Below, one piece after another: positions 15,504 through 22,893 of a stretch of 46,672 nucleotides of DNA (position 1 is the first letter of the stretch; every line of letters begins with the position of its first letter). The DNA is from Phycisphaerae bacterium (GTDB lineage: Bacteria; Planctomycetota; Phycisphaerae; Sedimentisphaerales; Anaerobacaceae), in assembly GCA_028714255.1 (NCBI GenBank), contig JAQTMR010000015.1:1-46672 (forward strand). The letters run 5' to 3'. The notes below the pieces were generated by a model. The model was not told where the DNA came from, searched no databases, and saw only the letters and a program-made list of their open reading frames with translations. Made by a program: the position numbers and the translations under genes.

Positions 15504-17384
15504 ATGCAGGAATATCTCAAGATTCTTCAGGAAAAAATAGACAACGAAAATTATCAGAAGCTAATGCAAATCGCCAATCCGAAGCTGCACGAATTTGTGG
15601 CTGACTCGATTGAGCTTTGCAAACCTGCTTCTGTCTTCATCTGCTCAGATTCGCCGGAAGATATAGCTTACGTCCGCCAACAGGCGGTAAGCACTAAAGA
15701 AGAAAGAGCTCTTAACATCCCCGGCCATACATATCACTTCGACGGATACACCGACCAGGGACGCGACCGCGAGGTCACCAAATACCTCGTGCCGAAGAAC
15801 GAAACGTTGAGCGAGGCGCTTAATCAAATCGAGCGACAGCAAGGTCTCGTCGAGGTTCGCGGCCTGCTCGAAGACTCGATGCAGGACCGGACAATGGTCG
15901 TCCGCTTTATGACACTCGGCCCAAATAATTCGAAGTTCAGTATTTCCTGCGTCGAATGCACCGATTCTTTCTACGTTGCCCACTCCCTTAGCCTGTTATA
16001 CCGCTCCGGCTACGAGGAATTCAAAAGATTAAAACCGAACGCGCAGTTCTTTGCCATCTTGCATTCCTGCGGAAAAGTGGATGAACGTATGGTAAGCTCA
16101 GAGCCGGACAAAAAACGCATCTACATCGATTACGGTACTGACACCGTTTACAGCGTAAACACCCAGTACGGCGGAAATACAATAGGCCTTAAGAAACTGG
16201 CGCTGCGATTGACGATACGCAAGGCAGACCGCGAAAGCTGGCTCGCAGAGCATATGTTCCTCGCCGGAATACACGGGCCGGGCGGACGAAAAACTTATTT
16301 CGCAGGCGCATTCCCAAGCGCATGCGGCAAAACATCCACTGCAATGCTTCCCAACGAAAATATCCTCGGCGACGACATCGCATATTTCCGCAATGTCGAT
16401 GCCCGATGCATGGCCGCTAACGCCGAGTCCGGCATCTTCGGTATAATCCAAAACGTCAATTCAAAAGACGACCCCGCCATCTGGGAAGTGCTCACAACGC
16501 CCGGCGAAGTAATATTCTCGAACATACTGGTCAAAAACAAAAAACCTTACTGGCTCGGTATGGGAGAACAAACACCTGACGACGGCGAGAACCATTCCGG
16601 CGACTGGCATAAAGGCAAAAAAGACGCCAAAGGCAGTGACATCCCATTGGCCCACAAAAACGCCCGTTACGCCGTTGCGCTGAATGTCCTGAAAAACTGC
16701 GACCCCGAACTGGAAAATCCAAACGGAGTAGAGTTGGCAGGCGTTATGTACGGCGGACGAGACCCAAAGGCCTCCGTCCCCTGCCAGCAGGGTTTCGATT
16801 GGGAGCACGGCATCATTACCTACGGCGCTTCACTTGAAACCGAAACCACTTTTGCCACCGTCGGCAAAGAGGGTGTCCCCGAAATCAACCTTATGAGCAT
16901 ACAGGACTTCGTGGCTATTTCGCTGGGCAAATATGTCAGAAACAATCTTGAATTCGGTAAAAAACTCAAAAAACCGCCGCTGGTCTTCGGCGTAAACTAC
17001 TTCCTGAGAAACAAGGACGGAAAATTCGTCAATGGCGTCCGAGATAAACACGTATGGGTGAAATGGATGGAACTGCGGGTACATGGCGAAGCAGGCTGCA
17101 TCCAGACACCGACCGGGTACATCCCCTGTTTCGAGGACCTCAAAAAACTGTTCAAGGAAGTCCTGAATAAGGACTACACCCGGCAGGACTATCTCGACCA
17201 GTTTACAATCCGTCTCGAAGCCAATCTTGCCAAGCTGCAGCGCGTGGAAAAATTCCACCGCGACAATGTTGTCGATGCACCGGTCGAGCTGTTTAGCGTC
17301 CTGGCCCAGCAACGCCAGCGGCTCGAAACAGCAATGAAAAAACACGGTGATTGCGTCTCGCCATTCGATTTGACATCTCGGTAA
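15504..17384 (+). CDS. pckG: Phosphoenolpyruvate carboxykinase (GTP)
   Basis: 626 residues, the usual size for GTP-dependent PEPCK. It interconverts oxaloacetate + GTP and PEP + CO2 + GDP. Visible signatures are YIDYGTDTVYSVNTQYGGNT (substrate region), AGAFPSACGKTSTAML (P-loop with the reactive Cys274), GDDIAYFRNVDARCMAANAE (metal-binding) and HKNARYAVALNVLKNCD, plus PLVFGVNYFLRNKDGKF in the nucleotide-binding lid region. AAGGAAAAG precedes the start. It is the last gene of a three-gene operon behind the 14.4-14.56 kb leader. With pyruvate phosphate dikinase at 22.9 kb it suggests flexible flux at the PEP/pyruvate/oxaloacetate node, common in anaerobic fermenters. Confidence 0.96.
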   Translation: MQEYLKILQEKIDNENYQKLMQIANPKLHEFVADSIELCKPASVFICSDSPEDIAYVRQQAVSTKEERALNIPGHTYHFDGYTDQGRDREVTKYLVPKNETLSEALNQIERQQGLVEVRGLLEDSMQDRTMVVRFMTLGPNNSKFSISCVECTDSFYVAHSLSLLYRSGYEEFKRLKPNAQFFAILHSCGKVDERMVSSEPDKKRIYIDYGTDTVYSVNTQYGGNTIGLKKLALRLTIRKADRESWLAEHMFLAGIHGPGGRKTYFAGAFPSACGKTSTAMLPNENILGDDIAYFRNVDARCMAANAESGIFGIIQNVNSKDDPAIWEVLTTPGEVIFSNILVKNKKPYWLGMGEQTPDDGENHSGDWHKGKKDAKGSDIPLAHKNARYAVALNVLKNCDPELENPNGVELAGVMYGGRDPKASVPCQQGFDWEHGIITYGASLETETTFATVGKEGVPEINLMSIQDFVAISLGKYVRNNLEFGKKLKKPPLVFGVNYFLRNKDGKFVNGVRDKHVWVKWMELRVHGEAGCIQTPTGYIPCFEDLKKLFKEVLNKDYTRQDYLDQFTIRLEANLAKLQRVEKFHRDNVVDAPVELFSVLAQQRQRLETAMKKHGDCVSPFDLTSR

Positions 17385-17590
17385 ATACGATGTATATCCA
17401 CCTAAAATTCTATAACCATATAAAAATAAGGCAGTTACAGCCTAAAATCGCTATTCCTGCTATTTAATGCCCTTTTTTAAGCAAAAAAGGGTATTTCCGC
17501 TTCATTGCGACCAGTGCCTTACGACGGAAAAATCCAAAATATGCAAAAAAAACTGGGGAAGTCCGATAATTTTACTTGATTTTTCTGGCC

Positions 17591-17661
17591 TATAATATTA
17601 GACTTTTATCGGAGAAGTAGGAGAGATTGCCCCTGAAACCGCATTTTCGGGTACAAATCTC
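17591..17661 (+). promoter_or_regulatory. -10-like TATAAT and stem-loop upstream of the sigma-54 activator
   Basis: TATAAT at 17591-17596 lacks a good -35. Downstream lies a long hairpin: GAGATTG (17623-17629) with CAAATCTC (17654-17661, one bulged A), then CCTGAAA (17632-17638) with TTTCGGG (17645-17651) around a 6-nt loop. It would sit in the 5' leader of the activator gene. The rest of the 17385-17733 gap holds only an A/T-rich hairpin near 17470-17491. Confidence 0.4.
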
Positions 17662-17733
17662 CCTATATAGACAGTTATTTTTACTGTGAGGGTAGTATTT
17701 TGCCCGCACACAAAAAAGTTTTGTAAGACTAAG

Positions 17734-18795
17734 ATGATACAAAACAACAAGGGTGATATAGTGCACAAAGCGGTGCAAGGTTTGAACATGCCCGGTAAAA
17801 ACACGGGTTTGCGGTTTTCTACGTCCGGTAAAAACCGTATGGCTGACCTCGTCGGGCAATCCGCTGCCCTTACTTCGATTCTTGAAACGGTCGAAGCAAT
17901 CGCCGCGCGGAAATGCTCGGTAATAATAACCGGCGAAACCGGCGTGGGCAAAGAGATGGTTGCCAGGCAAATCCACTATGCCAGCGACCGTTCAGACAAG
18001 GTTTTTGTACCCGTCGATTGCACCACACTAACAGGCCAGCTATTTGAAAGCCAGTTGTTCGGCCATGTAAAAGGCGCGTTTACAGGTGCCGTTGACGCTA
18101 CATTGGGCTTTTTCAGGGCCGCTAATGGCGGCACAGTCTTTCTTGATGAAATAAGCGAAATCCCGCTCGAACTGCAGGCTAAGCTCTTGCGGGTCCTGCA
18201 GGAGGGCGCCGTAACACCGTTAGGCTCAACGAAAGCCTGCCCAATTGACGTCCGTGTCCTCTGTGCCACTAACACCAGCCTGTCCGAAATGCTCAAAGAA
18301 GGAACCTTCCGCGCCGACTTATACTATCGGCTGAATGTGGTCAGCCTCGAAGTCCCGCCGCTTCGCCAGCGAAAAGAAGATATTCTGCCCCTGGCCGAAT
18401 ACTTCCTGACGAACCAGTCAATATTTTACGGAGAACCGCTCAAGGTCCTTAGTTCGACGGCCAAAGAACTCCTGTTGAACTACGCCTGGCCAGGCAATAT
18501 CAGAGAGCTTTCCAACGCTATGGAACGTGCCTATGTCCTGACCACAGGCACAGAAATTCAACCCGTTGTATTGCCGTTCGAAGTCATAATAGCAGATTCT
18601 CCTGCTTATCCGAAACACGAGATGCCGACCCTCGATGAAGTAAAACGAAAGATTATCACTCAAACGCTCGAATTCACCAAAGGCCGCAAAATCGCCGCCG
18701 CAAAAATCCTCGGTGTCGAACGCCGCTGCCTGAATCGCCTAATCGACAAGTTAAACATATCTCTCTCGCAGTCAAAGAAAAACGCCGGCAGCTAA
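17734..18795 (+). CDS. Sigma-54-dependent transcriptional activator lacking a receiver domain
   Basis: About 353 residues from ATG 17734. GTG 17761 is a good alternative start, because AAGGGTGAT, close to an extended Shine-Dalgarno, lies just upstream. There is only a 35-residue N-terminal tail instead of a receiver. Then comes the AAA+ domain, with Walker A GETGVGKE (67-74), the sigma-54 contact loop GAFTGA (114-119), Walker B GGTVFLDEI (132-140) and an arginine-rich sensor region (RADLYYRLNVVSLEVPPLRQRK). A Fis-type helix-turn-helix follows (about 318-340, IAAAKILGVERRCLNRLIDKL). It remodels RNA polymerase-sigma54 at -24/-12 promoters. In other PEP-CTERM organisms a sigma-54 regulator (PrsR type) controls PEP-CTERM genes, and the downstream context fits that. 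How its activity is controlled without a receiver is unknown. Confidence 0.88.
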   Translation: MIQNNKGDIVHKAVQGLNMPGKNTGLRFSTSGKNRMADLVGQSAALTSILETVEAIAARKCSVIITGETGVGKEMVARQIHYASDRSDKVFVPVDCTTLTGQLFESQLFGHVKGAFTGAVDATLGFFRAANGGTVFLDEISEIPLELQAKLLRVLQEGAVTPLGSTKACPIDVRVLCATNTSLSEMLKEGTFRADLYYRLNVVSLEVPPLRQRKEDILPLAEYFLTNQSIFYGEPLKVLSSTAKELLLNYAWPGNIRELSNAMERAYVLTTGTEIQPVVLPFEVIIADSPAYPKHEMPTLDEVKRKIITQTLEFTKGRKIAAAKILGVERRCLNRLIDKLNISLSQSKKNAGS

Positions 18796-19099
18796 AAGCC
18801 TATCCTTTACTGCCATCTCTTTTTTGAAAAACTAAAAACAGCACGCATCTTCTCTATTCACTTAAAATGAAATCAACGCGACTTTAATCACGCCGACCAA
18901 TGTGGTCACCACCAACCAGACTGGTCGATTGTTTTCTAACACACCTGCGCACAAAAACTTGCCGCGATAAATTCCGCTTTCCATCGACCATATCGGCCGA
19001 TTCACTTCCCAAAGCACATTCGAGACAAATAAAAATTCGTGACGCATAGCTGCTGTTGCAACAAACACTTAAGAAATTCTTTTCGCGCGCGCCAAACTT

Positions 19100-19115
19100 T
19101 GGCACGCCGCTCGCT
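19100..19115 (+). promoter_or_regulatory. Candidate sigma-54 (-24/-12) promoter
   Basis: TGGCAC at 19100-19105 and TCGCT at 19111-19115 give the invariant GG-N10-GC spacing (GG 19101-19102, GC 19113-19114) of sigma-54 promoters; the consensus is TGGCAC-N5-TTGCW. The start would be near 19126, about 70 bases before the first structured leader element. It lies 305 bases after the sigma-54 activator gene, on the same strand. The rest of 18796-19193 shows no gene. Confidence 0.6.
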
Positions 19116-19193
19116 ATTTATGTCTAATGCAACACGACAAAACAACTGAGAACGCAAAAAAGTTTTTCGCTCTTTGAAAAACCAAGAAGTCGA

Positions 19194-19437
19194 GAGCATC
19201 CACCCAATAAGGGTGATAATGATAAATCCGCCGAAGACGGATAAATGCTCATGAGGAGTTTTCTCCCCCCAAGCTGGACCTTGATAGCTGAAAACGAAAT
19301 TAATCTAAATAAGTTATAAGGTCCGGCAGAAAGTTGACGCTCCCGCCGTTCCTAAGGGACCGCAGGGGTGATAAAGATACTAAAAAGCATTTTCTCTCCT
19401 CTTCTTCCGCTGGGTTTGGAATATCAGCAAACCCAGC
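19194..19437 (+). ncRNA. Conserved structured leader RNA, copy 1
   Basis: Stems read directly from the sequence, in order. (A) a three-way junction closed by GAGCAT (19194-19199) with ATGCTC (19245-19250), holding hairpins CACCC/GGGTG (19201-19215) and ATCCG/CGGAT (19226-19242). (B) GGAG-TTTT-CTCC (19255-19266) followed by four C. (C) a 10-bp stem, GCTGGACCTT (19273-19282) with AAGGTCCGGC (19318-19327). (D) a G/C-rich hairpin with loop TAA (19342-19368) followed by GGTGATAA. (E) the pyrimidine tract TCTCTCCTC, then GCTGGGTTTG/CAAACCCAGC (19409-19437). It precedes the pseudo-receiver gene and lies downstream of the sigma-54-like promoter. Confidence 0.7.
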
Positions 19438-19519
19438 ATGATTACAAACGCGGCTGCGTGTAGGCCGTGATAGCAATATGTGTAAACATGAATCTGTAAC
19501 AAATGAATAGGAATTAAAA

Positions 19520-19957
19520 ATGATCGTTCTGGTACAGGCAAGTGTGTTGACGGTTGGTCTCAATGGCAAAAATGAAGTCCTGCGAGAACTGCCGATTCGT
19601 TTGATAACAATGCAGTCCGGAAAAAAGGCTGCCCGCTCTTTAAAAAATGAAAAGATTGACAGCGTTATCAGCAAGTGGGACCTGTGTGATATGGAGAACG
19701 GCCAATTTCTCAGGACTCTGCGGGCCGTAAAGCCCGGGATTCCTACAATAGCTTTTGTAAAGGCCGGAGACCATGCACAGGAAATAGCTGCGAGAAGTCT
19801 CGGTGTCTCGGCGGTTTTGACCGAGGAGGCCAACGATGGACTCTTCCGGGAAACCGTCGCCAACGTACTTGGACTGAGGGACATCGTTTCGATAAAAGCT
19901 ATAGCCGCTGCTGAAAACGAAAAGGGCCGCTACCGTAAAGCGAAAATCGCAAAGTAG
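19520..19957 (+). CDS. Stand-alone pseudo-receiver (degenerate CheY-like) protein
   Basis: 145 residues. The fold pattern is receiver-like: strand MIVLVQASVLTVGL, a helix, strand IDSVISKWDLCDMENGQFL, then TLRAVKPGIPTIAFVKAGD and ARSLGVSAVLTEEANDGLFRETVANVL. In a normal receiver the third strand ends in the phosphorylated Asp (DLVILDWDLPDMNG). Here that position is Lys (DSVISKWDLCDMENG) and the N-terminal acidic pair is missing, so it should not be phosphorylated in the usual way. It ends in a basic tail (KGRYRKAKIAK). It lies between the two structured leaders, downstream of the receiver-less sigma-54 activator, and could act as a protein partner of that activator; this is inference. Confidence 0.65.
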   Translation: MIVLVQASVLTVGLNGKNEVLRELPIRLITMQSGKKAARSLKNEKIDSVISKWDLCDMENGQFLRTLRAVKPGIPTIAFVKAGDHAQEIAARSLGVSAVLTEEANDGLFRETVANVLGLRDIVSIKAIAAAENEKGRYRKAKIAK

Positions 19958-19989
19958 TCGGCTTAAAAAGAGGAGATACTGATATATGA

Positions 19990-20274
19990 GAGCAACCACC
20001 CTTAAAGGGTGATTAAGATATATCCGCCGAAGACGGATAAATGCTCACGAGGAGTTTTCTCCCCCCAAGCTGGACCTCGGCAAAACCCTAATAGCCCAAA
20101 ACCAATTGTTGGCATAAAGAGTGGTTTCCTGGTCCGGCAGAAAATTAACCTGCCCCTGGCGGGATAATAATAAATAACCTGAGGGTTAAGAATTCTCTCT
20201 CCTCCTCCTTTGCTGGGTTTGAAAAAGCCCAGCACTAAAAACAACATCCCCGCTATCCCTTAGGGACGGCGGGG
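19990..20274 (+). ncRNA. Conserved structured leader RNA, copy 2
   Basis: It has the same parts as copy 1. (A) GAGCA (19990-19994) with TGCTC (20042-20046) encloses CACCC/GGGTG (19997-20011) and ATCCG/CGGAT (20022-20038). (B) GGAG-TTTT-CTCC (20051-20062) is followed by four C. (C) GCTGGACC (20069-20076) pairs with GGTCCGGC (20131-20138) around an unrelated loop. (E) the pyrimidine tract CTCTCTCCTCCTCC is followed by TGCTGGGTTT/AAGCCCAGCA closing a GAAA tetraloop (20211-20234). (D) CCCCGC..TCCC/GGGA..GCGGGG (20248-20274) has loop TTA and then GGTGATAA. D and E are swapped in order relative to copy 1. About 55 bases spanning the ATCCG hairpin to GGACCT are identical in both copies except one. 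It is the leader of the PEP-CTERM gene at 20357. Confidence 0.7.
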
Positions 20275-20356
20275 GTGATAATTATACGAAGAAGAAAAGA
20301 AGAAGACTGCGTTCGTTCTGAAGAGGGTAAACGAAAAGAAAGCAGCGGAGAGAAAA

Positions 20357-21103
20357 ATGAAAACTCAAATTATTTTATTATCAGCGATTATTATAACCAC
20401 AACCTGTATTGCAAGAGCCGTCCCAGTTGGCACCGTGGATATAGCACACACAGGTTATGGTGCAATTGGACAACTTAAAGTTTGGGGAGGCGGCCTCTAC
20501 GGCTCGCGCGTGTACGGCGGCGTCTATACGCTTGACAAGACTGACGGCACGGGCCAAGGCAACATCTGGCCCGACGAAATGCTCGGTGCTTTTTGCATTG
20601 AATTGTCCGAGGGAGCACCAAAAAAAACATCTGAATATGACGTGGTTATGCCGGAAGAGACGCAGAAGCCAACCGACTTTCTGGGGGACCATATAGGGCT
20701 TGATAAGGCCGAATATCTCAGCGAGCTTTGGGGCAGATTTTTTGACAAAAACTGGCTGGGAGACGGGCCTTTTACCTATTCGCAAAAAAGAAACGCCGAA
20801 GCTTTTTCCGCCGCTATATGGGAAATTGTCTACGAAAAGCTTCCCGAATCACCAGCGGACTGGAACGTTAAATTTGACGGCACTTATGGCAGTCTCGGCT
20901 TTAAGTGTTCTGAAACAGACACATCGCTCGCCAATTCTTGGCTGCACGCACTCGATGGCACAGGCCCAAAGGCAGAGTTGCGAGCTTTCGTTTACGATGG
21001 AAAACAAGACTACCTCGTAGAGGTCCCCGAACCGGCAACGATTTGTATCCTCGGCCTCGGCACTCTGGTTCTATTCAGAAAACGCAAAACAAAATGTAAC
21101 TAA
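20357..21103 (+). CDS. PEP-CTERM sorting domain protein behind leader RNA copy 2
   Basis: 248 residues, with signal peptide MKTQIILLSAIIITTTCIARA. The segment GAFCIELSEGAPKKTSEY and later EAFSAAIWEIVYE resemble the Cys...(Q)AIWE layout of thioester-type PEP-CTERM proteins. Here Ser stands where Gln is usual, so a thioester is doubtful. The tail VPEPATICILGLGTLVLF then RKRK is a canonical PEP-CTERM signal. GGAGAG lies 8-10 bases before the ATG and is complementary to the CTCTCC tract in the leader element, which could hide the ribosome site. Probably an exosortase-processed surface or matrix protein. Confidence 0.87.
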   Translation: MKTQIILLSAIIITTTCIARAVPVGTVDIAHTGYGAIGQLKVWGGGLYGSRVYGGVYTLDKTDGTGQGNIWPDEMLGAFCIELSEGAPKKTSEYDVVMPEETQKPTDFLGDHIGLDKAEYLSELWGRFFDKNWLGDGPFTYSQKRNAEAFSAAIWEIVYEKLPESPADWNVKFDGTYGSLGFKCSETDTSLANSWLHALDGTGPKAELRAFVYDGKQDYLVEVPEPATICILGLGTLVLFRKRKTKCN

Positions 21104-21183
21104 TATTAAACAAAATTTACTACGGACGGTTCACAGCAAAACTAAGGAAATATTGACAACAAAAATATAAAAGGGAAAACAAA

Positions 21184-21870
21184 ATGAAAAAGCTTTTAAC
21201 AATTTGTGCCGTGGCAGGTTTTATCTTCATCGCCCCAGGCCCGGCCACAGCAGACTTTGTAATGCCGCCGTGGGCAGGACAAGACGGAACGGTGTATGCA
21301 GAATGGAATGATTGGACAGGATTTCCAAGTCCTATGCCGCCGGATTTCTGGGAGAGTTACCCGGATGAGCTTCAATCTTCTCCAGCCGCTTATGCCTTTG
21401 GCACATCTTCTCTGCTGACAAGTTATGCGGGCAGAAACAACGTCATTCAACTAAATGAAGATAATGGGCTGATATTCGATATACCGAATTTCGGGCCAAA
21501 TGAGCACAAGGAAGTCTGGATTCAGGTTACTTACTACCCAGCGATGCAGGGGCAATCTCCATGGTTTGACATCGGCACTACTACAGAATCCGATGTGAAC
21601 GGACCGTTCTTCATAGACTCTGTAGAATTTGGCGGCTGGGTTACCGATATCTGGAGTCTCCAAATCTGGCCCAATCCGGAACGCGAAGAAATCGCACTGA
21701 ACTTTTCTATCGCCCTCACTGGACTTGGTGCAACGGCGTTAGATATACCGTACCCGGCATATATAGATCAGGTAGCAGTTGATACATGGTGCATCCCGGA
21801 GCCGACAACAATATTTCTGCTTGGTCTTGGCACATTGAGTTTCCTCCGCTCGTCTCGGCAAAAACGCTAA
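21184..21870 (+). CDS. PEP-CTERM protein, paralogue A
   Basis: 228 residues. It has a signal peptide (MKKLLTICAVAGFIFIAPGPATA), then DFVMPPWAGQDGTVYAEWNDW and a beta-rich body (FGPNEHKEVWIQVTYYP, EREEIALNFSIAL). It ends VDTWCIPEPTTIFLLGLGTLSFLR then SSRQKR. It is clearly related to the next gene: both start M-P-P-.-W-.-G-Q-.-G-T after the leader and end with DTWC(I/V)PEPTTI. No enzyme motif is present. It is 80 bases downstream of the previous PEP-CTERM gene and probably shares its transcript. Confidence 0.86.
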   Translation: MKKLLTICAVAGFIFIAPGPATADFVMPPWAGQDGTVYAEWNDWTGFPSPMPPDFWESYPDELQSSPAAYAFGTSSLLTSYAGRNNVIQLNEDNGLIFDIPNFGPNEHKEVWIQVTYYPAMQGQSPWFDIGTTTESDVNGPFFIDSVEFGGWVTDIWSLQIWPNPEREEIALNFSIALTGLGATALDIPYPAYIDQVAVDTWCIPEPTTIFLLGLGTLSFLRSSRQKR

Positions 21871-22010
21871 CCGTAGCCGGACGGGAAACAGAAGTGAAAC
21901 GTATAAGTTTAAGTTTGTTGTTCCGATGGATTGCGAAAAGAAATGCTTATATTGGCCGCCATTAATCAGCGGCAGAAACAGAAATATAAATAATATAAAA
22001 AAGGGCTAAA

Positions 22011-22664
22011 ATGAAAAAGTTAATACTCTTGCTAATTGCCGCATGTGTGGCGATGACTCAGATAGCTGCTGCCGAAGACCTCATGCCGCCGTCGTGGCGG
22101 GGACAGTTGGGCACCACTTCACAAGTCTGGGAGTTTGAGTCTCCGATGGTCCCGGGGGCAACATTCTTCTATGCACCGGATGGGCCGGCGACAGGCGGCC
22201 TGCCTCCTCTGCCAAGCACGAAAATATACTGGCTGACTGGGTCATCACCAATAGACTACTGGTTAAATAGCGATGCCGGACGTTCAGGCGTTGTCCCGCT
22301 TTCAGGCTCCCTTGACATCACTGTGGACAACTACGACCCGCACCCTGATAACATCAAGTTAATCTGGCTCCAGCTCACCTGGCGGCCGCAGGAATTAGGC
22401 AGCGAACCTTTCTTTATAGACTTTGACCCCCTGCCCACACTGCCGCCGGTGCTTATCGATGAAATCCCGCTCAACCTCGACTGGAAGCAAAGCACCTACG
22501 CTTGGCAGCTTGACTGGAACCCGCCGGACGAGCAAATCATCCTCGGCGGAAATATCAACGTCGATGAGCTGGTCATAGATACATGGTGTGTCCCCGAGCC
22601 GACGACGATTTGCATCCTCGGACTCGGAGCGCTAAGTCTGCTTCGCAAACAAAAAAACAGTTAG
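22011..22664 (+). CDS. PEP-CTERM protein, paralogue B
   Basis: 217 residues, with signal peptide MKKLILLLIAACVAMTQIAAA. The body begins EDLMPPSWRGQLGTTSQVWEF and contains NIKLIWLQLTWRPQELGSEP, matching the HKEVWIQVTYYP region of the previous gene. The tail is IDTWCVPEPTTICILGLGAL then SLLRKQKNS. It is a tandem paralogue of the 21184 gene at roughly 30-35% identity by eye, probably an old duplication. The 140-base gap between them contains a GCCGC/GCGGC hairpin near 21957-21975. It is the last gene of the plus-strand run; a tRNA-His follows on the other strand. Confidence 0.86.
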   Translation: MKKLILLLIAACVAMTQIAAAEDLMPPSWRGQLGTTSQVWEFESPMVPGATFFYAPDGPATGGLPPLPSTKIYWLTGSSPIDYWLNSDAGRSGVVPLSGSLDITVDNYDPHPDNIKLIWLQLTWRPQELGSEPFFIDFDPLPTLPPVLIDEIPLNLDWKQSTYAWQLDWNPPDEQIILGGNINVDELVIDTWCVPEPTTICILGLGALSLLRKQKNS

Positions 22665-22704
22665 CTTTCAGCTATTATCTGTTGGTTTTAGGTGAATATA
22701 AAAG

Positions 22705-22779
22705 GGTGAAAGACGGGACTCGAACCCGCGACCCCTGGATCCACAATCCAGTGCTCTAACCAGCTGAGCTACTCTCACC
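22705..22779 (-). tRNA. tRNA-His (anticodon GTG)
   Basis: On the minus strand the cloverleaf has acceptor GTGAGAG/CTTTCAC, D-arm GCTC...GAGC, anticodon arm CTGGA-TTGTGGA-TCCAG and T-arm GCGGG-TTCGAGT-CCCGT. The extra 5' G (position -1, at 22779) opposite discriminator C is encoded, the histidine identity mark. CCA is not encoded. Confidence 0.97.
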
Positions 22780-22839
22780 GGAATAACTATATTGTCGGCT
22801 GATTATCGACAATTGTCAATAGCCGGCCAATTATAACAA

Positions 22840-22871
22840 CAAAAAGGGCGCCAGTATCGGCCGGCGCCCTT
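22840..22871 (-). terminator. Intrinsic terminator of ppdK
   Basis: Read on the minus strand, AAGGGCGCC (22871-22863) pairs perfectly with GGCGCCCTT (22852-22844) around a 10-nt loop and is followed by a T-run (22845-22841). It lies 23 bases after the ppdK stop codon. Confidence 0.92.
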
Positions 22872-22893
22872 GCTGTTTCAACAAATAACAGGC

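Noticed and set aside
17470-17491. Hairpin CCCTTTTTT/AAAAAAGGG as pckG terminator
   Set aside because: No T-run follows the stem and the pairs are mostly A-T; left as unproven.
19213-19253. Short ORF inside leader RNA copy 1 (SD-like AAGGGTGAT, ATG, 11 codons MINPPKTDKCS)
   Set aside because: Copy 2 has no ATG there and reads on without a stop; conservation continues outside the frame, as expected for structured RNA rather than a leader peptide.
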